Below, in pieces: positions 11,481 through 24,940 of a stretch of 39,660 nt of DNA. How positions within the stretch are numbered: the stretch's first letter is position 1; each line of letters starts with the position of its first letter. This DNA comes from Saccoglossus kowalevskii (taxonomy: Eukaryota > Hemichordata > Enteropneusta > Harrimaniidae): assembly GCF_000003605.2 (NCBI RefSeq), contig NW_003153752.1, forward strand, positions 125,548 through 165,207, given 5' to 3'. Made by a program: the position numbers and the translations under genes. Under the pieces are notes generated by a model. It did no database searches and was not told the DNA's origin. It was given only the letters and a program-made list of their open reading frames with translations.

Positions 11481-13950
11481 TCCACTATATACCAAGCTAT
11501 GATTTAGTATATCCATTATAGATGAAGCTTTCATTTAGTATAACCCATTGAAGACCAAGCAATAATTTGGTAGACCCGACTAGGAACCAAGTATAATAAT
11601 CCATTGTATTTCTTTTAATATCGTCTTTTCTCTGATAGTCATCGCATTTTAATTCCATCACTTCTAAAGTAATGGAACTAAAAAATAAATTTCCAACCCG
11701 ATATTATTCAAACGTTCTATGAATCTGAATCAGCATAGTATTTGCGTTGTTTTATATACATCTAGACGTACGAAGAAGAGCATGCATTTCCACTTCTATC
11801 AGGGATTTTCAAAGAAAGAGATCAGTTATGAGCCAATTGAGTATTTATGCCATCCAACTCTGTAGTCACAGACCATGAACATTTTCATTACGGTGGGATG
11901 AAATCGAATGTTGAATGTTACTGTGAACCGGCAAAGATAAAGAGTTGCACCGTGGGCAAGATGTCATACATGGCAACTCAAATAAATTGTCGTTAAAACT
12001 CGGACAATTAACAGTTCCTCGGTTCACTTCAGTGGGTACGCAATTGATTCAAACACATTCAAAACAAGGGATTTTCATTCTGTCGGTTGATTCTTGTAAA
12101 TGCCAGCTCGTAACATTGGCGTGGCCATGCATAGACTGCGTAACAGTATGGCTGCCTTAGTTGAACTCTGATAGACGAGTGGTAGGTTCAAAGTCATTTC
12201 AATACAAAACTACATGTGTCGCACAAGCCATGAAAAGGAATCAATCTACATCAAAATACCAATAAAACTTTCTAATATGACTCATCCCACATAGTCTTTG
12301 CCGTGCATTGAGATATATGTAGGGGCGCAAATGTGTTAAATGTATACACTAATCACTACAGCTACAGGTTTGGGCTTACCAAACCAACACATGGCAGTTT
12401 GCCGGGGTATGGTCTGGTGTTAATCTTGACAGTCAGGTATGTTTGTTCTTGTCAGAAGACTTTGCTTTAAACTACACCAAACAAGATATTTTGTTAACAG
12501 TTAAAATATGTGTGAGACAATCTCAATGTTATATGAGACGCTTGGGTGTAGCATTTACTCTACCTATTAATTAGTTAGTTTGCTGCTAATATTTCCAGTT
12601 TAAATACAGCTTTTATAAGGTGTATCTGATATTTGATATTCACTTCTATGTTATTTAGTAACATGCTATTTGTGGCTCAATAACACCTAAGTGTGATGTA
12701 GATTTTCCATCTAGATATGTAACATAGGTTCAAACAAATGATTACAGGCATAAGTATGGAGCAAACCTCAAACGAAGACTTTGCTCAAATTGAGGTTGTT
12801 CTCAATCGTCTATACCAGTCTATATTCAGACATGCGTCTTTACATTGAGGTGACTAAATCCATACAACTGGTCCGATTGTGGGTTTAACGAGATGAGTGA
12901 GAGCATTAAGGTGTAACGCATACTGTCTGTAATACATTTATTTATGGTACATACACAAATACCCATAATAAGGATACTTTGGGTTGAAACGCATATTTTA
13001 TTTCCCGATCCATGTACTGATTATATATACATGACAACTTCGCGTGTAACATATGGTCATGGCCGACATAGCCGGGGCGTGTACTCACGTCGAAAGGAGC
13101 AAACAAATATATGGGTGTATTACCATATGGTATACACTTGCATTTGATTACGTATGATATGCAAAACACCTTCTATCCAGTATTGTGATCACCGTGAATA
13201 AATATAAAAACCAATTGGTTTGACAAACATTAATTGCCTTTGACAAAATCAATTGCACTTGACAGAAACAATGTCACATTGTTTATAATACATAATCAAA
13301 GTTAAATTTCATTTGTATAACAACTATAGACTATGTGTATGGCTGATTTTATTTTAAGGGATATGCTAAAATACTAGTAGAAGCTTACAGGGATCAATGA
13401 GAAATATATTTAGCATACCATGTACAGTGAGAATGCAACGTTAAGATGCTGTAAAATTGTTTTAAAAAGTTCAGTAATTGAATTGGTTGACATATGTAAA
13501 CGTTTAAAACGTGGTAATAAGTATGCCTGGTTGGAGCTAGTCTACTGTAGCCAATTTGAAACAAACACACACACACACATACATAAAAACGTGTTACTCA
13601 GGACAGCACAAAAAATAACATAAACAGGTCGATCCTCCGCCGCATTTCCACACCAGTATTTATACACTTGCTACCTTTCACAACAAGTTTTGAACTCCAT
13701 TGGGTAAAACTAAGTCTAAAGTTTTATTTAATTATTATGTAATGGTTCGAATAAATAAACCGGTTTTGTGTATTAGGTTACACAACGAAGTGTAGCCGGT
13801 TTAGCCAGCCAATCATGTCCAGGTATTTATCGGATTTTATATGTATATTACCCACTCATACATTTAGTTTCTGTCAACTGACTCTGGCTCATTTACAAAC
13901 TTGGAAAACATCACAACTCAACATGTACATGCATTGAGAGGAATACTTTA
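11481..13950. other. Intergenic DNA with small simple repeats
   Basis: A small hairpin GGTTTGG/CCAAACC (12367-12385) and a CA microsatellite (13563-13582) are visible. No coding exon was recognised. Confidence 0.55.
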
Positions 13951-13953
13951 TTT

Positions 13954-14340
13954 TTGTTTCCGTGGAAACCACTACTTCTTATAACAAGAACAACTGGAAA
14001 GTTTATTTGCAGTGAGGACAAGAACAATGCACGTGACCAACAGCTTTACGTCTTCTCCGACCGGACACAACTATCCCAAATCTGCCAGTCTGGCAAGTGG
14101 GAAGATTTTACTCTTTTTGTCAACCATGGGAGTCTAACTCATATTCATCCACGACACACTAAACATTTTTTCACAAGAAAGGAGATACCGGATCCGCACT
14201 GCGACAGAAAATATTCAGTAAATGTGTCACTTTGTTTACAAAGGACTGATTTACGAGCATTGTGTAAAACATCAGTGTACTTTGTCGGTGTACCAAATAC
14301 GCGAAGAATGTTGAATTACTGTGTTTCGAGACGGACATGA
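13954..14340 (+). CDS. Unrecognised 128-residue open frame, doubtful
   Basis: This is the longest plus-strand open frame in the window. The product is rich in Cys, Arg and Thr, with no transmembrane segment or motif I know. Its 3' third falls in the diverged tandem duplication, and the second copy does not keep the frame. That argues against a conserved protein. No upstream or downstream exon could be linked to it. Confidence 0.15.
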   Translation: MFPWKPLLLITRTTGKFICSEDKNNARDQQLYVFSDRTQLSQICQSGKWEDFTLFVNHGSLTHIHPRHTKHFFTRKEIPDPHCDRKYSVNVSLCLQRTDLRALCKTSVYFVGVPNTRRMLNYCVSRRT

Positions 14341-14850
14341 TATATAGATCAACATGTCAGTCACAAACCTAGTTGGCTGTTTACAACCACTTAATTATAG
14401 AATTCTGACGACTATATCTCGTTGACAAATATTATACGTGTGTGTATTTTTTGTGTGTGAAGACTGTGATTACGATCGCATGTCATTAGTATACGTAATT
14501 TGGATAAAGTACCTAAACCGCCCGCTGCACATGATACAAAGAAAGGGCGGGTGATATTTTTGGCTCACATCCCATTTGCCGATTGGTTGGTTTCACAGCT
14601 AATGAGCCACCTCAACTACAAAGTTAAAAGTACTGATTTACGAAAATTTTGTGAATTCTCATGGAAAACCCCTGCATGGCGGCATCATCAATGTGCCGTG
14701 TCGGTACATCATATACCCAACCACTGTTGAATTGCTGTGTTTTGAAACAGGCATGATATACGGATCAATATGTCATTCAGAAACCTAATTAACTAATTAA
14801 TGGAATTATGACGACTATTACGCGTTAACTAATATTATCTAGATTTGAGA
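14235..14850 (+). repeat. Diverged tandem duplication, about 390-bp spacing
   Basis: ACTGATTTACGA at 14246 and 14633 starts two related segments that also share GTTGAATT.CTGTGTTT, GACGACTAT and CGTTGAC/CGTTAAC words. The second copy is altered by indels. The overlapping open frames (13954-14340, 128 residues; 14500-14730, 76 residues) are not recognised. Confidence 0.65.
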
Positions 14851-17800
14851 CGAACGTCAGTTTAGAATTTCGTTCTGGTGAACTATATATTATCCATGTG
14901 CTATCATGTGTATGTAGTATTATGCATCGTCAGTGTGTTTGTGCGTTTTTCTTTAAACAAAATGTTCGGTGACCAATGTGCAGAGAGATTTTGATTTATT
15001 CATTTATAATTATAAAGGATTACTCGGAAGATGTAGTATTGTAGTATGTCACAGTCATAGACTATTTCAATCAGTCCATTATTTGGCAATAGATACTTTT
15101 TACATGAAAATATTAGATATGCAGGTGATATGCAAGCTAGTCTGCGAGGAATGATGTACGTAGTGTGTCAAGAAATGCCCAGTCCGGATATAGTTCGCCC
15201 ACATTTACATACTTCTCTAAAGCATTTTTCCGATACGATTTATACGTCTTTTTTGTATTGTTCGCTCTTTTACTGAGGAAATGACTTCAAATATACCGTC
15301 GCTGCCTTTGATGTTTTTTTCCAATATTACGTGTTACTAGAATCATTGCAAACAAGATCCAATCTGGGATGCTGCAAAACTAAATCATTTAGGTATATAC
15401 ATTTATTTATATATAAGGTCGAATCAGTATGAGACCACTTATTTTATTGCAATCATAGTATAATATTGAATATATAATATTGCAATAAATGTCAAATTTC
15501 GGCCAATGGGAATCAAACTTACATAGTTTTCTTCATTTTGATGATTAAACAAATTATCACTGAATAAGTAAGTAATTTTATTGAAACTGCTGTGGTCGGT
15601 AATCCCTGTTTGGAAGCTTGCAAAGCGTGATGGTCAATTGACTAAACGCTTAATATATCCATATCACAGTCAGTAGTGTCTCTATGTATTACTTAGCTTC
15701 CTCTTTTTAGTCCGCGTTGAAAAGAAAGTATAGTTTCTTATTTCCAGTTTCCGTCCGTCTCGTTTCCTTTACATCTCTAACATGTTCACAGACATTCCAC
15801 AGCAGATATCAATGAAACTTAGCAGGTTGAAGAACAAGTCACTGTTGAATATGCACATACTTTCTTTTCCAGATCTGAAAATCCTAAGTGGGTCTTTTTC
15901 ACGATTTTCATCATAAATTACCTCTCCCAGCAACAACTGAGCATGCCCAGAATAAATAATTAGGTTAGATGGTAATGCTAGGGTTTTCAGTGATATCATG
16001 ACCTTGATCTGAATCAGTGACATAAATGGACCACAATCTGGTTTTTGTTTGGTTTTATGAAAAATTAACGCTGAAATCTTGAAAAAAAGTGGTCAGAAAT
16101 GTTGCTGTCCATTATATCTTTAAGCTGTAAAAATTGCATTTCATTATGAAGGACCATCACTGAAATACCTGGTCACAAAGTTGAAGATCAGTGAAAACAC
16201 TTTGCAGTTACTTTTTATAAATCTTGGCCAGGTACATTGACACATGTGGTAGATATAGCTTCAGTTTTCAGAGGCTAGTGAATAAATGGGTCATACCATT
16301 ACGAATCTGAGTGGAAACTGTAGAGGGGGTCAGGGTTATATTTTGATGGGAATTATAGTGGTGATACTGAAACAACCCCAGGTCCTGATAATATACAAAG
16401 ACCGGAATTAACAAAGAAGTCAAGTTGTAAACATTAATGTTTACTCAGGTTTATGAATGCACTTGTGTCCTCTGAGATTTTGGACAATGGTGACTGGAAG
16501 TTTTCAGTTATCAGTACAATACTAGATTAAGGGAAATCACTTCATGATGAGTTGTACCCACATATAGTACATATTAATTCACCTGTTTGCATATGTTCCA
16601 TGTATTATTTTAAAATGAGTATTATATAATTAAATGACGGGGACTGTGACATTCATGTCTTGTTCAATTTATTTTCTAATTTGAAAATATATTTCATCAC
16701 ATCTTGTAGGACACAGCCTCGTTCCATATGTGTATGTGCGATATTCCTCCTACGCTGCTCAGGTTTCTGCTAAAAGCGGACAAAAAATCGCGACATGTTC
16801 AACAAGGCCAAGAAGAGGATTGATGCACACCAAAGTTCAATGATCGGTTTCATCTCAACGTGACCGTTGATCGATAGATATTACCATTATTTCCATTCCG
16901 CCTGTTTGAGAAGACTGATACTGTAAGGTTGTGACATCCCCATTCCCAATGAGAGACCTGGGCATACTGGCCACCAGTTGACGTCAATCATGGGAGTAGG
17001 TCAATGGTGTGTTTGTTGGTGACTGCTGTTATCACAACTCGGCAAGACAGGAGTTTCGTCATATATCCTTTACAAAAGACATACTAGGAGGATTCAATTC
17101 TAGCTATGTAAAGGTTAAAGTTTCTGTAATGAAGTTGCTATCAAATAACCAATCCTTCAAATAAAAGTTTCCATAGAGTGACACGTATATTATATAATCG
17201 TGGTTACTGTCTGCGTAATTTACGTAATTTCTTTTGTGCAAATTAACAAAGGGCCAATTATCAGATCAGAATATACGACCCGGATGTACATGATGCACCT
17301 AATATAATGCAGTAACTGCAAGCTGCTTTGCTGACTGGACAAGTTACGTGTAAAACGTAAAGTTGTAAAACATGCATATATATATCACAGACGTTTGTCT
17401 TTTGCTTCTGTCTCATCGTCACTTATATTGAACATTTCATTTACCAATGGGGGTTGAAGATAATATTATAAAACTTGGAACAAAGCAACAAGGCTAAAGT
17501 GTATGAAATGATTATTTCTTTTGTTTTACAATTGCTCTCGAAATGTATTACATTGTAATATGTTTAAATCTGTTTAAATGTAGCAATCTTGTTATGCAAT
17601 ACTTCAAAAATGAATCTGACTTTTTTGAAGAAATGTAAAAAAAGTATAATGACTAATAAGAATATAAATATAATGTATATATTTTCCTTCAATGTTTGTA
17701 CAGTTCACCACAAAAATTGAATATTCTTCACAGTAAGTGCGGGGGGGCAAAGAATTGCCAGTTGTGATATATGCATGTGTTATGTATGTCTTAAAGAGGG

Positions 17801-20080
17801 CACTATTTGTCGGAAATAGAATTTTACGGTGATTACGGTTATTTTTTATTTAGGCAATACTGTGACACTTACCCTGTGTGCCATTACCGCCGCACTGATA
17901 ATATCACAGGGAGAAGCAAAAATATCAGAAATAACATGCATATTTCGTCAATAAAAAGATAATTTCATCATCAAATCGCACACAGGCTGTGTTCATAGAA
18001 CTAGGCGTTCGGAATGCAATGCTGTATGATGCGTAACTCGTATAATAAAGAGACAACGGAGAATGTACAGAATAAAAGGATTCCCCTCCTATATATGGTT
18101 TTAAAAATAGCAAAAATAAACAGACAAAATAAAAAATGTAGGTAGTGCCTGACCAATCGGATTACACCCATAGGTGTATACATTGTTTAGCGTGCAGCAC
18201 CATTGCACGGGAAGTCCTATGGTGCAATGGCTTTAAATTTCTAAACCGATACTACGTTGTTTACTCTTGTTTATTTTTGAATATTAATTACACAGGGATT
18301 ATACGTTCTGTTCTAGATTTGAGTGTCTCTTTATTATTACATTGTTCACACGCCATTGTAACGCCGCCATAAATTTGACATCGGTGTTATTTTCATCACG
18401 AAAACAGTTTTCAACGGTGTGGAAAATATGGCGGATTTACATATGCGTAAACTGTCTGACCAGAGCCTGCACTCGGACGGGAACTCTTAATACTGAACAC
18501 ACATAGTGGCATGAACAGTGACATAAAGGCAGTATATCATTCTATTTGTGTAAATTCGATAACAATCAAATAAAAAATGAGCTCGTAACTTTTATTACTA
18601 AAGAGTATATCTCGTTGATCCGTTGTATTTTGATACCCTTTGCTTTGAACGATGCATAATATTTGATAATTTTGCTTCAGACGGGTCCACGCTATTGACA
18701 TCCTGGCTTCCACTGGTAATTTATGTTTGACCGAGTAGATGAATATCATTTATATACTGTCGAGCTATAGTCTTAGACTATAAAAGTGGAAAAGGGCATA
18801 ACAGGGCATAACAGAACACCACAGGAAAAAGGCACAACAGACACACGTCGCTTAATATGGCCCTATTCAAAATACAAACATGACTACATATGGCGTGCTA
18901 CATAGGTCTAGTATATACTCAACGAAATACGGTACGCAATCCCATGTGCTAATACAATCATTTTATCAATAGTATACGCTTTATTCTTGACATTTTCACT
19001 TCTTCATGGAACAGTACTTAAATCAATTAATACTTTATTTAATGCATGACGGTTTGGCGTTTTTTCAGTTATGATTGTTGTTGCCAAAGTATTAACTAGA
19101 CCTGGTGGTGCATACTTGTGAAGATTGTGATATCAATGCGAGTATGTACTCCATTAGGAAGCATATATATAACAGCAACCAACATTATATGTGTAACATG
19201 GAATAACGCATGAGGCTTTATGCTAAGGTCACTAACAGACCAAATCAATATGCATAACTCATGTATTCATATTGAACACAGGGACACACGTGTCGTTTAT
19301 GGACAGTTGTTCTCATAACGATGGCACCGTGATAGCATCCAGTTTGTACGTAACTTGTATTCAATAGAAAGCATGTTCACCCAAAAACAAAATGAATTTC
19401 GTGTTACTAGGGATATGTTAGGTACATTATTTCGTTTATGCATTCTTGAAAAACACATTGAAACCCGGCGATTTTGTTTTCACCCAATACATTACAACTA
19501 CGGCTACAATTCACATTATTTCACCTGAGGTTGAACTTTTTTGGCAATTGCAATAGCAAAACAAACTGAGTATACACTGTATCTTATTGTGCAACTTCTC
19601 ATCAAATTATGAATTATGAACAAATTATGAATTATGAAATTATTTGCTTGACGTTTGTAGGTTCTGACATCATTTCCGGGCTGTAAGCTAACTCAGACAT
19701 GTGATCAAATATGAGTAAACCTAATTTACACAGCCAACAATACACGTTCGAAATATAGCTTGTCAGGATGAAAATTTCATAGACTTTCTCTATGGACCCG
19801 TTATTAGATTGTTGAAACTCTACTACATTCTCTTAAATAGGCAAATCAACACGTTGTTCATAGCGCGCCCATCTTTTAACATTCGCTGCCATATCGGGGA
19901 GCCCTGGTTTTTAGACACAATTTACAATCTGACAAATATGACAAATTCGTCGATTTCTACGATACTCATTAATCGTTGTCATAATAGAATCATTGGTATT
20001 TATAAATGGTTATACTACGGTAATTTGGTAACATATCACCGACTCGGTCTAATTTGTCAAACACAATAGGAATGATAATT
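14851..20080. other. Long AT-rich intergenic stretch
   Basis: No supported gene. Slightly less AT-rich patches lie at 16700-17060 (contains the 8-bp CRE palindrome TGACGTCA at 16979-16986 and a 22-codon frame starting MFNKAKKRIDAHQ at 16795) and 18390-18490 (20-codon frame MADLHMRKLSDQSLHSDGNS at 18428). A hairpin CCATTGCAC/GTGCAATGG sits at 18200-18230, and ATTATGAA short repeats at 19606-19640. Confidence 0.5.
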
Positions 20081-20084
20081 TGCC

Positions 20085-20160
20085 TGTATCCTGTATGATG
20101 TTTACATTGCTCTCCCATGCAGCTATGCAGTCGTGTTCCACATATATAAGGTATGTAAAA
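20085..20160 (+). repeat. Diverged solo copy of part of the 0.9-kb array unit
   Basis: The sequence around TTTACATTGCTCT, GCAGTCGTGTTCCACATA and AAGGTATG matches, with gaps, the array segment at 25575-25635 (TTCACATTGCTCT, AGTCCGGTTCCACATAAGG). It is about 5 kb from the array on the other side of the LINE. The match is short and imperfect. Confidence 0.45.
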
Positions 20161-21279
20161 TGATTATTAATTGAGTACTTTTATACATTTTTCATAATAT
20201 GAAAGAGAGAATATTGCCGAATATTATGTTATATTAATGACATACTTGATTGTGCGAGTGTCCCAACTACTCACGTTGGCCTAGCTCTCAATACTTTAGA
20301 CAAAAAGAAAGCAACTGAAAGTGACTTTCTGCCAGCCAGAGTTTTTAAAGATTGTGCTAGGGAATTAGCATTTTTGATTATTTTTCTAATTCATTTGTCT
20401 TTAGTACGTTTTTTTTTTTTTGACCATGTGGAAGAAAGAAAATAAGAATGGTGAAAAAAAACTTGTTGTAACTTACCGGCTCTTTTGCTTTTTAGTCATC
20501 AGTGGTAAAATGTTTGAAAGATGTGTTTTGAATTATGTATTTAGGGCAAAATATGATCAATTTATTTTCAGCACGGTATGTTAGTCTATTATTGGATTTT
20601 TTACTTCATAAACCCGTCTGTGTCGATACAATCTCAATATCCAAAAACACTTGAAGGACACCAAATTTATCAGAAGTAACTGTTACTAAAATACCATTAC
20701 AAAAACTAAAGACCGACACAACAGTTATGGACTCGCAACTAGTGATCACTTTATTCAGACCAAACACCAATGACAAATTCGCTTAAGCTTCAATATTCAC
20801 AACGTATACTTTGCTTGCTTGTTAATTCCGCTAACGGGTTAAACCTAGTTGCATTGACTCCTGTGATGCCGGTCATACTGACCGCCACACTAGTCGCTGG
20901 TCTGAAAAGACCAACAAACTAAAACATGTAATCCAAAGTGCATTCACTAATAAAAACCCTGAAGAGGTTTTAGTTTTACTCCTAGAGTAAAACTTGGAAG
21001 CTCCGATGAGACGTGTATGTTCATTTGCATACATACATTTGAATCCATTATTTTCGAGTGATAAAGAAATCAGTGAATAATCACTGTTTAAATACAATAA
21101 CAGGTCATATATAGGTAAGTATAAATCATAACCCAATATAATAAGTGATACAGAATAGCGATAAAAAGTACAGGAAAGTATAAAATATAATATGTTCGAA
21201 TATATATGATGCAAATTAATTACAGATGATATTGTAACGAACTATAAAGTAATGGTACAGGTAGGTATAAAACAATATC
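20161..21279. other. AT-rich flank downstream of the LINE
   Basis: Includes a T11 run at 20411. The minus-strand open frame 20873-21214 is hydrophobic and Tyr-rich but looks like translated AT-rich DNA, possibly including LINE 3' UTR. Confidence 0.45.
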
Positions 21280-21343
21280 GAATACTAAAATAATAATAAA
21301 ATCAAAGTGTTCATTTTATTATAAAAATAGTTCAATTTAATAT

Positions 21344-22600
21344 TTACATAATGTAATCTGAATGGACGAGATCTTCGCCGATGACCGATGATACTGCGTC
21401 GTTGATGCACCACTGTTGGATGAAGGCTGCCATAGTACCAGTCAACTTGTGGTAGTTGTATTCATCCCGCAGTCTTGATTTCGATCGTGCTTTGAAGCAA
21501 TGGGTGACATCAGTACCAGGTAAGTTCTTCATTTTCTTTATCCGGGTAATGTATATTGAAGCTTTTGCCGATGTGATGATGAACACCAGCAATTTGTGAA
21601 GCACTGATAGTTTCCTTCTAGGTGGCCCAAGTAAGTAATGGGACAATGGGATAGACCCAATGTCTACGATTATTCAGATTGTGAATAATTTTATTAAAAA
21701 TTACAAACAACTTGAACGAGTCCAGCCTGGTGCACTCTATGAATACGTGCATCATGTCATCTTTTTCATGGAGTAAGCGCCATGAAGAAGACGCCAGTAG
21801 AGGTCGCCATCCTTTTTTGTGAGTGGATGTAGGTAACAATCCTTAAAATTCGGTTTGTGAGTATCAATTGAGAGCAAGTCACACCACACAGTGCCTGGCT
21901 GTGTGGCGTCCTTTGAGAGTTTGTAGTAAATGTACAGTAAGTTGTAAATGCTACCTTTCTTTAGCGTATACAAGGGACAATTAAGTAAAATAGCATTATC
22001 ATCATCTTTATACAATAATTCGAGTGAATATCTTGGATAATATTTGTGAAATCTATAGTGCTTTCATTATTTACAATATCTTTCATACTTGTAGGGATAG
22101 CATTATGAACAATATCCAGAGCGATTCCTGGTAGGCGTGCTGAGTATACACTAATTCTAACCATTCTTCATCGGTCAATAAATCGCCTATCCTTGTCACA
22201 CCGGATTCAATAAAATGAGTAAGTTTGAGAGGTGTCTGTCTTAAAGGATGTAAAATGAGTTTATTATAAAATAACGGCTCCAGACAAACGCTGTGGTAAG
22301 TACAAAAGTACGCACAAAAATAATGCTAGACCAAATTTTTAACAAGCTACAATAATAACTGGGAACATTAAAATCACTCCTCGAAAAATCAATAATAAAC
22401 AACTGTTTATTATAATTCAGATTATGAAATTGTCTTAAAAAGTAATCGGCGAAAAAGAAGCACGGATGACTTGAGTTAAAATAAAAAATACCGTTGTATG
22501 CATTGTACGCGGTATGAAGCAATACGGTTTGGCAAGTGCGCCATACACCAATTTGACAGGAATCCAATGTCTTCCCATCCAAAAGAAGTCAACACACATT
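21344..22600 (-). pseudogene. LINE ORF2 C-terminal domain remnant
   Basis: Overlapping short frames read YFNSSHPCFFFADYFLRQF, FYNKLILHP, GVTRIGDLLTDEEWLELV, DGDLYWRLLHGA, THVFIECTRLDSFKLF and LGPPRRKLSVLHKLLVFI, ending SDYIM and a stop at 21344-21346. This is the typical thumb/C-terminal tail of Tx1-like ORF2, including the 'H.F..C..L' block. It is split over four frames by indels, so it is a pseudogene. Confidence 0.78.
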
Positions 22601-22615
22601 TTTGAATGGTATTAA

Positions 22616-24175
22616 TTATTCGATCAGGAGGAGAGAGACAAATTTGTGCAAGAGTTTAGATGCAACAAGGTTGTTAATAATCAGATAACGCCCTCTGTAG
22701 GACATAGCAGGTGCATATTTTGACCGGTGACCTATTTTCGCCTCGACCTCATCGATGACATTAGACCAATTACTATCCGTAAACGCGGTGTTATACCTTG
22801 CGACTTGGTATAGTTCATGCGAGCCATTCTCTGAGTTTAATAAAATCAGAGTTATTTGTGACAAAGAACTGACATCGTCAGCGTACGCAGAAAGTTTAAC
22901 CTCCCGATCAGGAGAGTCATCAACCTGAACACCACGGATACCACTCTGGGTTCGGATCTTGTGCAAAAGGGGTTCGATATCTAGCGTGTACAGTTGCCCT
23001 GACAGGGGACATCTTTGACGTATACCCCTCTTAGAGGGGACAAGGGGGTAGCTGGTACAGTTTTACGGGAAATAAAAAGGCCTTTTTACAATTTAAGGAA
23101 AAAAGGAAAAAAAGACGTTTTTTCAGTTTACAGTGAAAATTGAATGTTTACAGTTTACAGAGAAAATAAAGGTTATTTTACATTTTACGGAAAATTAAAA
23201 AAGAAAACCTAGAAAATTCTTGTACGTACCGAAAAAAATGACACATTTTTACAGTGTACGAAAAAAATATTTGATTGATTACGTTGTACGTCTAGCCTGT
23301 GATTACAGAATTACGGAATTTATTTTTTCAATTTACGTTGTACGAACAAAAAAATATTGCAATTACGTTGAACGAAAATAACCCCTGCCCCCCCCCCCTC
23401 CTCTTAAACTGAACAGGGCTGGTGAGGGCGCTATTGATGCGAACAAGACATTCGGTGTCAGCATAGACTAGTTTATTTAATATAGTTACAGAACCGATTA
23501 CCGAACCCAAAAGCATGAAGTGTTTTTAATAAGTATCCATGGTGAAATCCATCGAAAGCTTTCTCCTGATCGAGAGAGACAATTCCTAGTGTGATGTTTG
23601 CGTACGTGATGACATCACGTACCAAGTGTATGTTATCATAAATTTGTCTTCCTGGGATGGAGTAGCTATGGTCGATGTGAACTATACTACCAAGGACGGA
23701 TTTTAACCTTAGAGAAAGCGCTTTGGTAAAGATCTTGTAATCCGCGCATAGTAAGCTTTCAGGTCTCCAATTCTTCAATAGACCATTATTACCTTTTTTG
23801 GCAGTAGAGTGATAACAGCCCGTCTACACGACAAAGGCATCTGGCCGTCCTCGATTGAAGCAGTTATAACGTCGGGTCAGACCCTAAAAGCGACCAAAAA
23901 TGTTTGTAAAATTCACCAGGAATACCATCTATGCCTGGGGATCTATTGGTAGAAATTAATTTGACTGCGTTGGTAAGACTTTCATGCGATATTGGTGCGT
24001 CGCAATCTTCCCTCATAGTGTCGTACAGTTGAGGCAACCCAGAAAGAAGTTTATTTTGAGCTTCAATCGAAACCGGACCGGGAGAAAACAAATCGCTGTA
24101 AAACTCTTTAGCCATTGACCTCATTTCAGTTTGTGACCCAGTCAGCGATCCATCGGGACGCTGTAAGTGTGACAT
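22616..24175 (-). pseudogene. LINE ORF2 reverse transcriptase domain remnant, interrupted
   Basis: Successive frames give NRSPGIDGIPGEFYKHFW (about 23930), WRPESLLCADYKIFTKALS, DHSYSIPGRQIYDN and LGIVSLDQEKAFDG (RT motifs 1-2A), then RINSALTSPVQFKR, where a MITE insertion intervenes, then RGIRQRCPLSGQLYTLDIEP (about 23030-22970) and VKLSAYADD, the catalytic motif (about 22890). At least two frame changes plus the insertion make it inactive. Confidence 0.87.
23034..23399. mobile_element. 366-bp MITE-like insertion inside the LINE RT, 7-bp TSD CCTCTTA
   Basis: The LINE reading QFKR / GIRQRCPL is split exactly here. CCTCTTA occurs on both sides (23027-23033 and 23400-23406), as expected for a target-site duplication. 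The ends are G/C-strand-biased and roughly inverted: GAGGGGACAAGGGGG on the left, and a right end whose reverse complement begins AGGGGG and continues to CAGGGG. The interior repeats short words such as TTTACAG, TTTACGG and GTACG followed by GAAAA runs. It has no coding capacity. A TSD of 7-8 bp would fit a hAT-like element; the superfamily is not certain. Confidence 0.7.
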
Positions 24176-24274
24176 TACTTTACGCGACCCCTTTTGTTTC
24201 TCACAGTCAAAGAAAAAGATGTACGGGCATCGTTTTCATTTAGAATTTTATGCCATGATCAAATGGCGACTCTC

Positions 24275-24940
24275 TTATACTCCATTTTCAAGAAGCCCTT
24301 TTAGGGAAGGATCATCTTTTAAATTGTGTTCAATATTTTTAATGTAATTGCGTAATCCGGCTTGATTGTTTTTATACGTACAGGAAAACTTGGCACTGTA
24401 CTGCTCTGTGAGTACTTTAATATTCAGCTTGCCAATATCCCACCACATTTGAATTTTACTGTAGCGTGATTTCACACAAAGCCATTTCAACCAATAATCT
24501 GTGAACATTCCACAAAAATCTTCACCCTGCAGAAGACTTAAATTAAAGCACCAAACAGGATTACGTGTATTAATGGAATTAAAAGACAGACGGATACCGA
24601 CAGGAAAATGATCAGAAAAATCATAACGAGGCAGTATAGACGAGAATTTAATTCTGGACAGGATAGATTTAGATATGTAAAACGTATCAATGCGTGATTT
24701 GCTTTCGTTTCTACTCCAGGCATACTGTCTGCCAGTAGGATTGTGATGACGCCACGCATCAACAAATTTGATGCGTAACAAAATTTGTGAAAGAAACCTA
24801 GAAGAAGGAAGATGTGGCTCGGGACTGTCCGCCCGGTCAATATTCGCATGCATTGTACAATTAAAATCGCCACCAGCGACGATTGAATCATTGTTTATAT
24901 TATTTAAAATATTTCTGTAAGGTGTGATAACGCGTTTATG
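24275..24940 (-). pseudogene. LINE ORF2 endonuclease domain remnant, C-terminal part
   Basis: In one frame from about 24940 it reads HKRVITPYRNILNNI, then IVAGGDFNCTMHANIDR (about 24895-24840), QYAWSRNESKSRIDTFYIS and RYDFSDHFPVGI. GGDFN, SRID and SDH are APE endonuclease motifs of non-LTR retrotransposons. The N-terminal half with the first catalytic Asn/Glu is not recognisable. Directly upstream (24948-25010), ASPFNISRVCAI then a stop codon looks like the preceding endonuclease strand. The linker to RT follows up to 24275. Confidence 0.82.

Noticed and set aside
13744..13760. GGTTCGAATAA, B-box-like
   Set aside because: No A box or acceptor-stem pairing at the right distance.
18428..18490. 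MADLHMRKLSDQSLHSDGNS short frame with reasonable start context
   Set aside because: Ends in a stop after 20 codons with no donor; no evidence of a gene.
20873..21214. 113-residue hydrophobic minus-strand frame
   Set aside because: AT-rich with Tyr/Leu/Ile bias, no motif, and adjoining the LINE 3' end.
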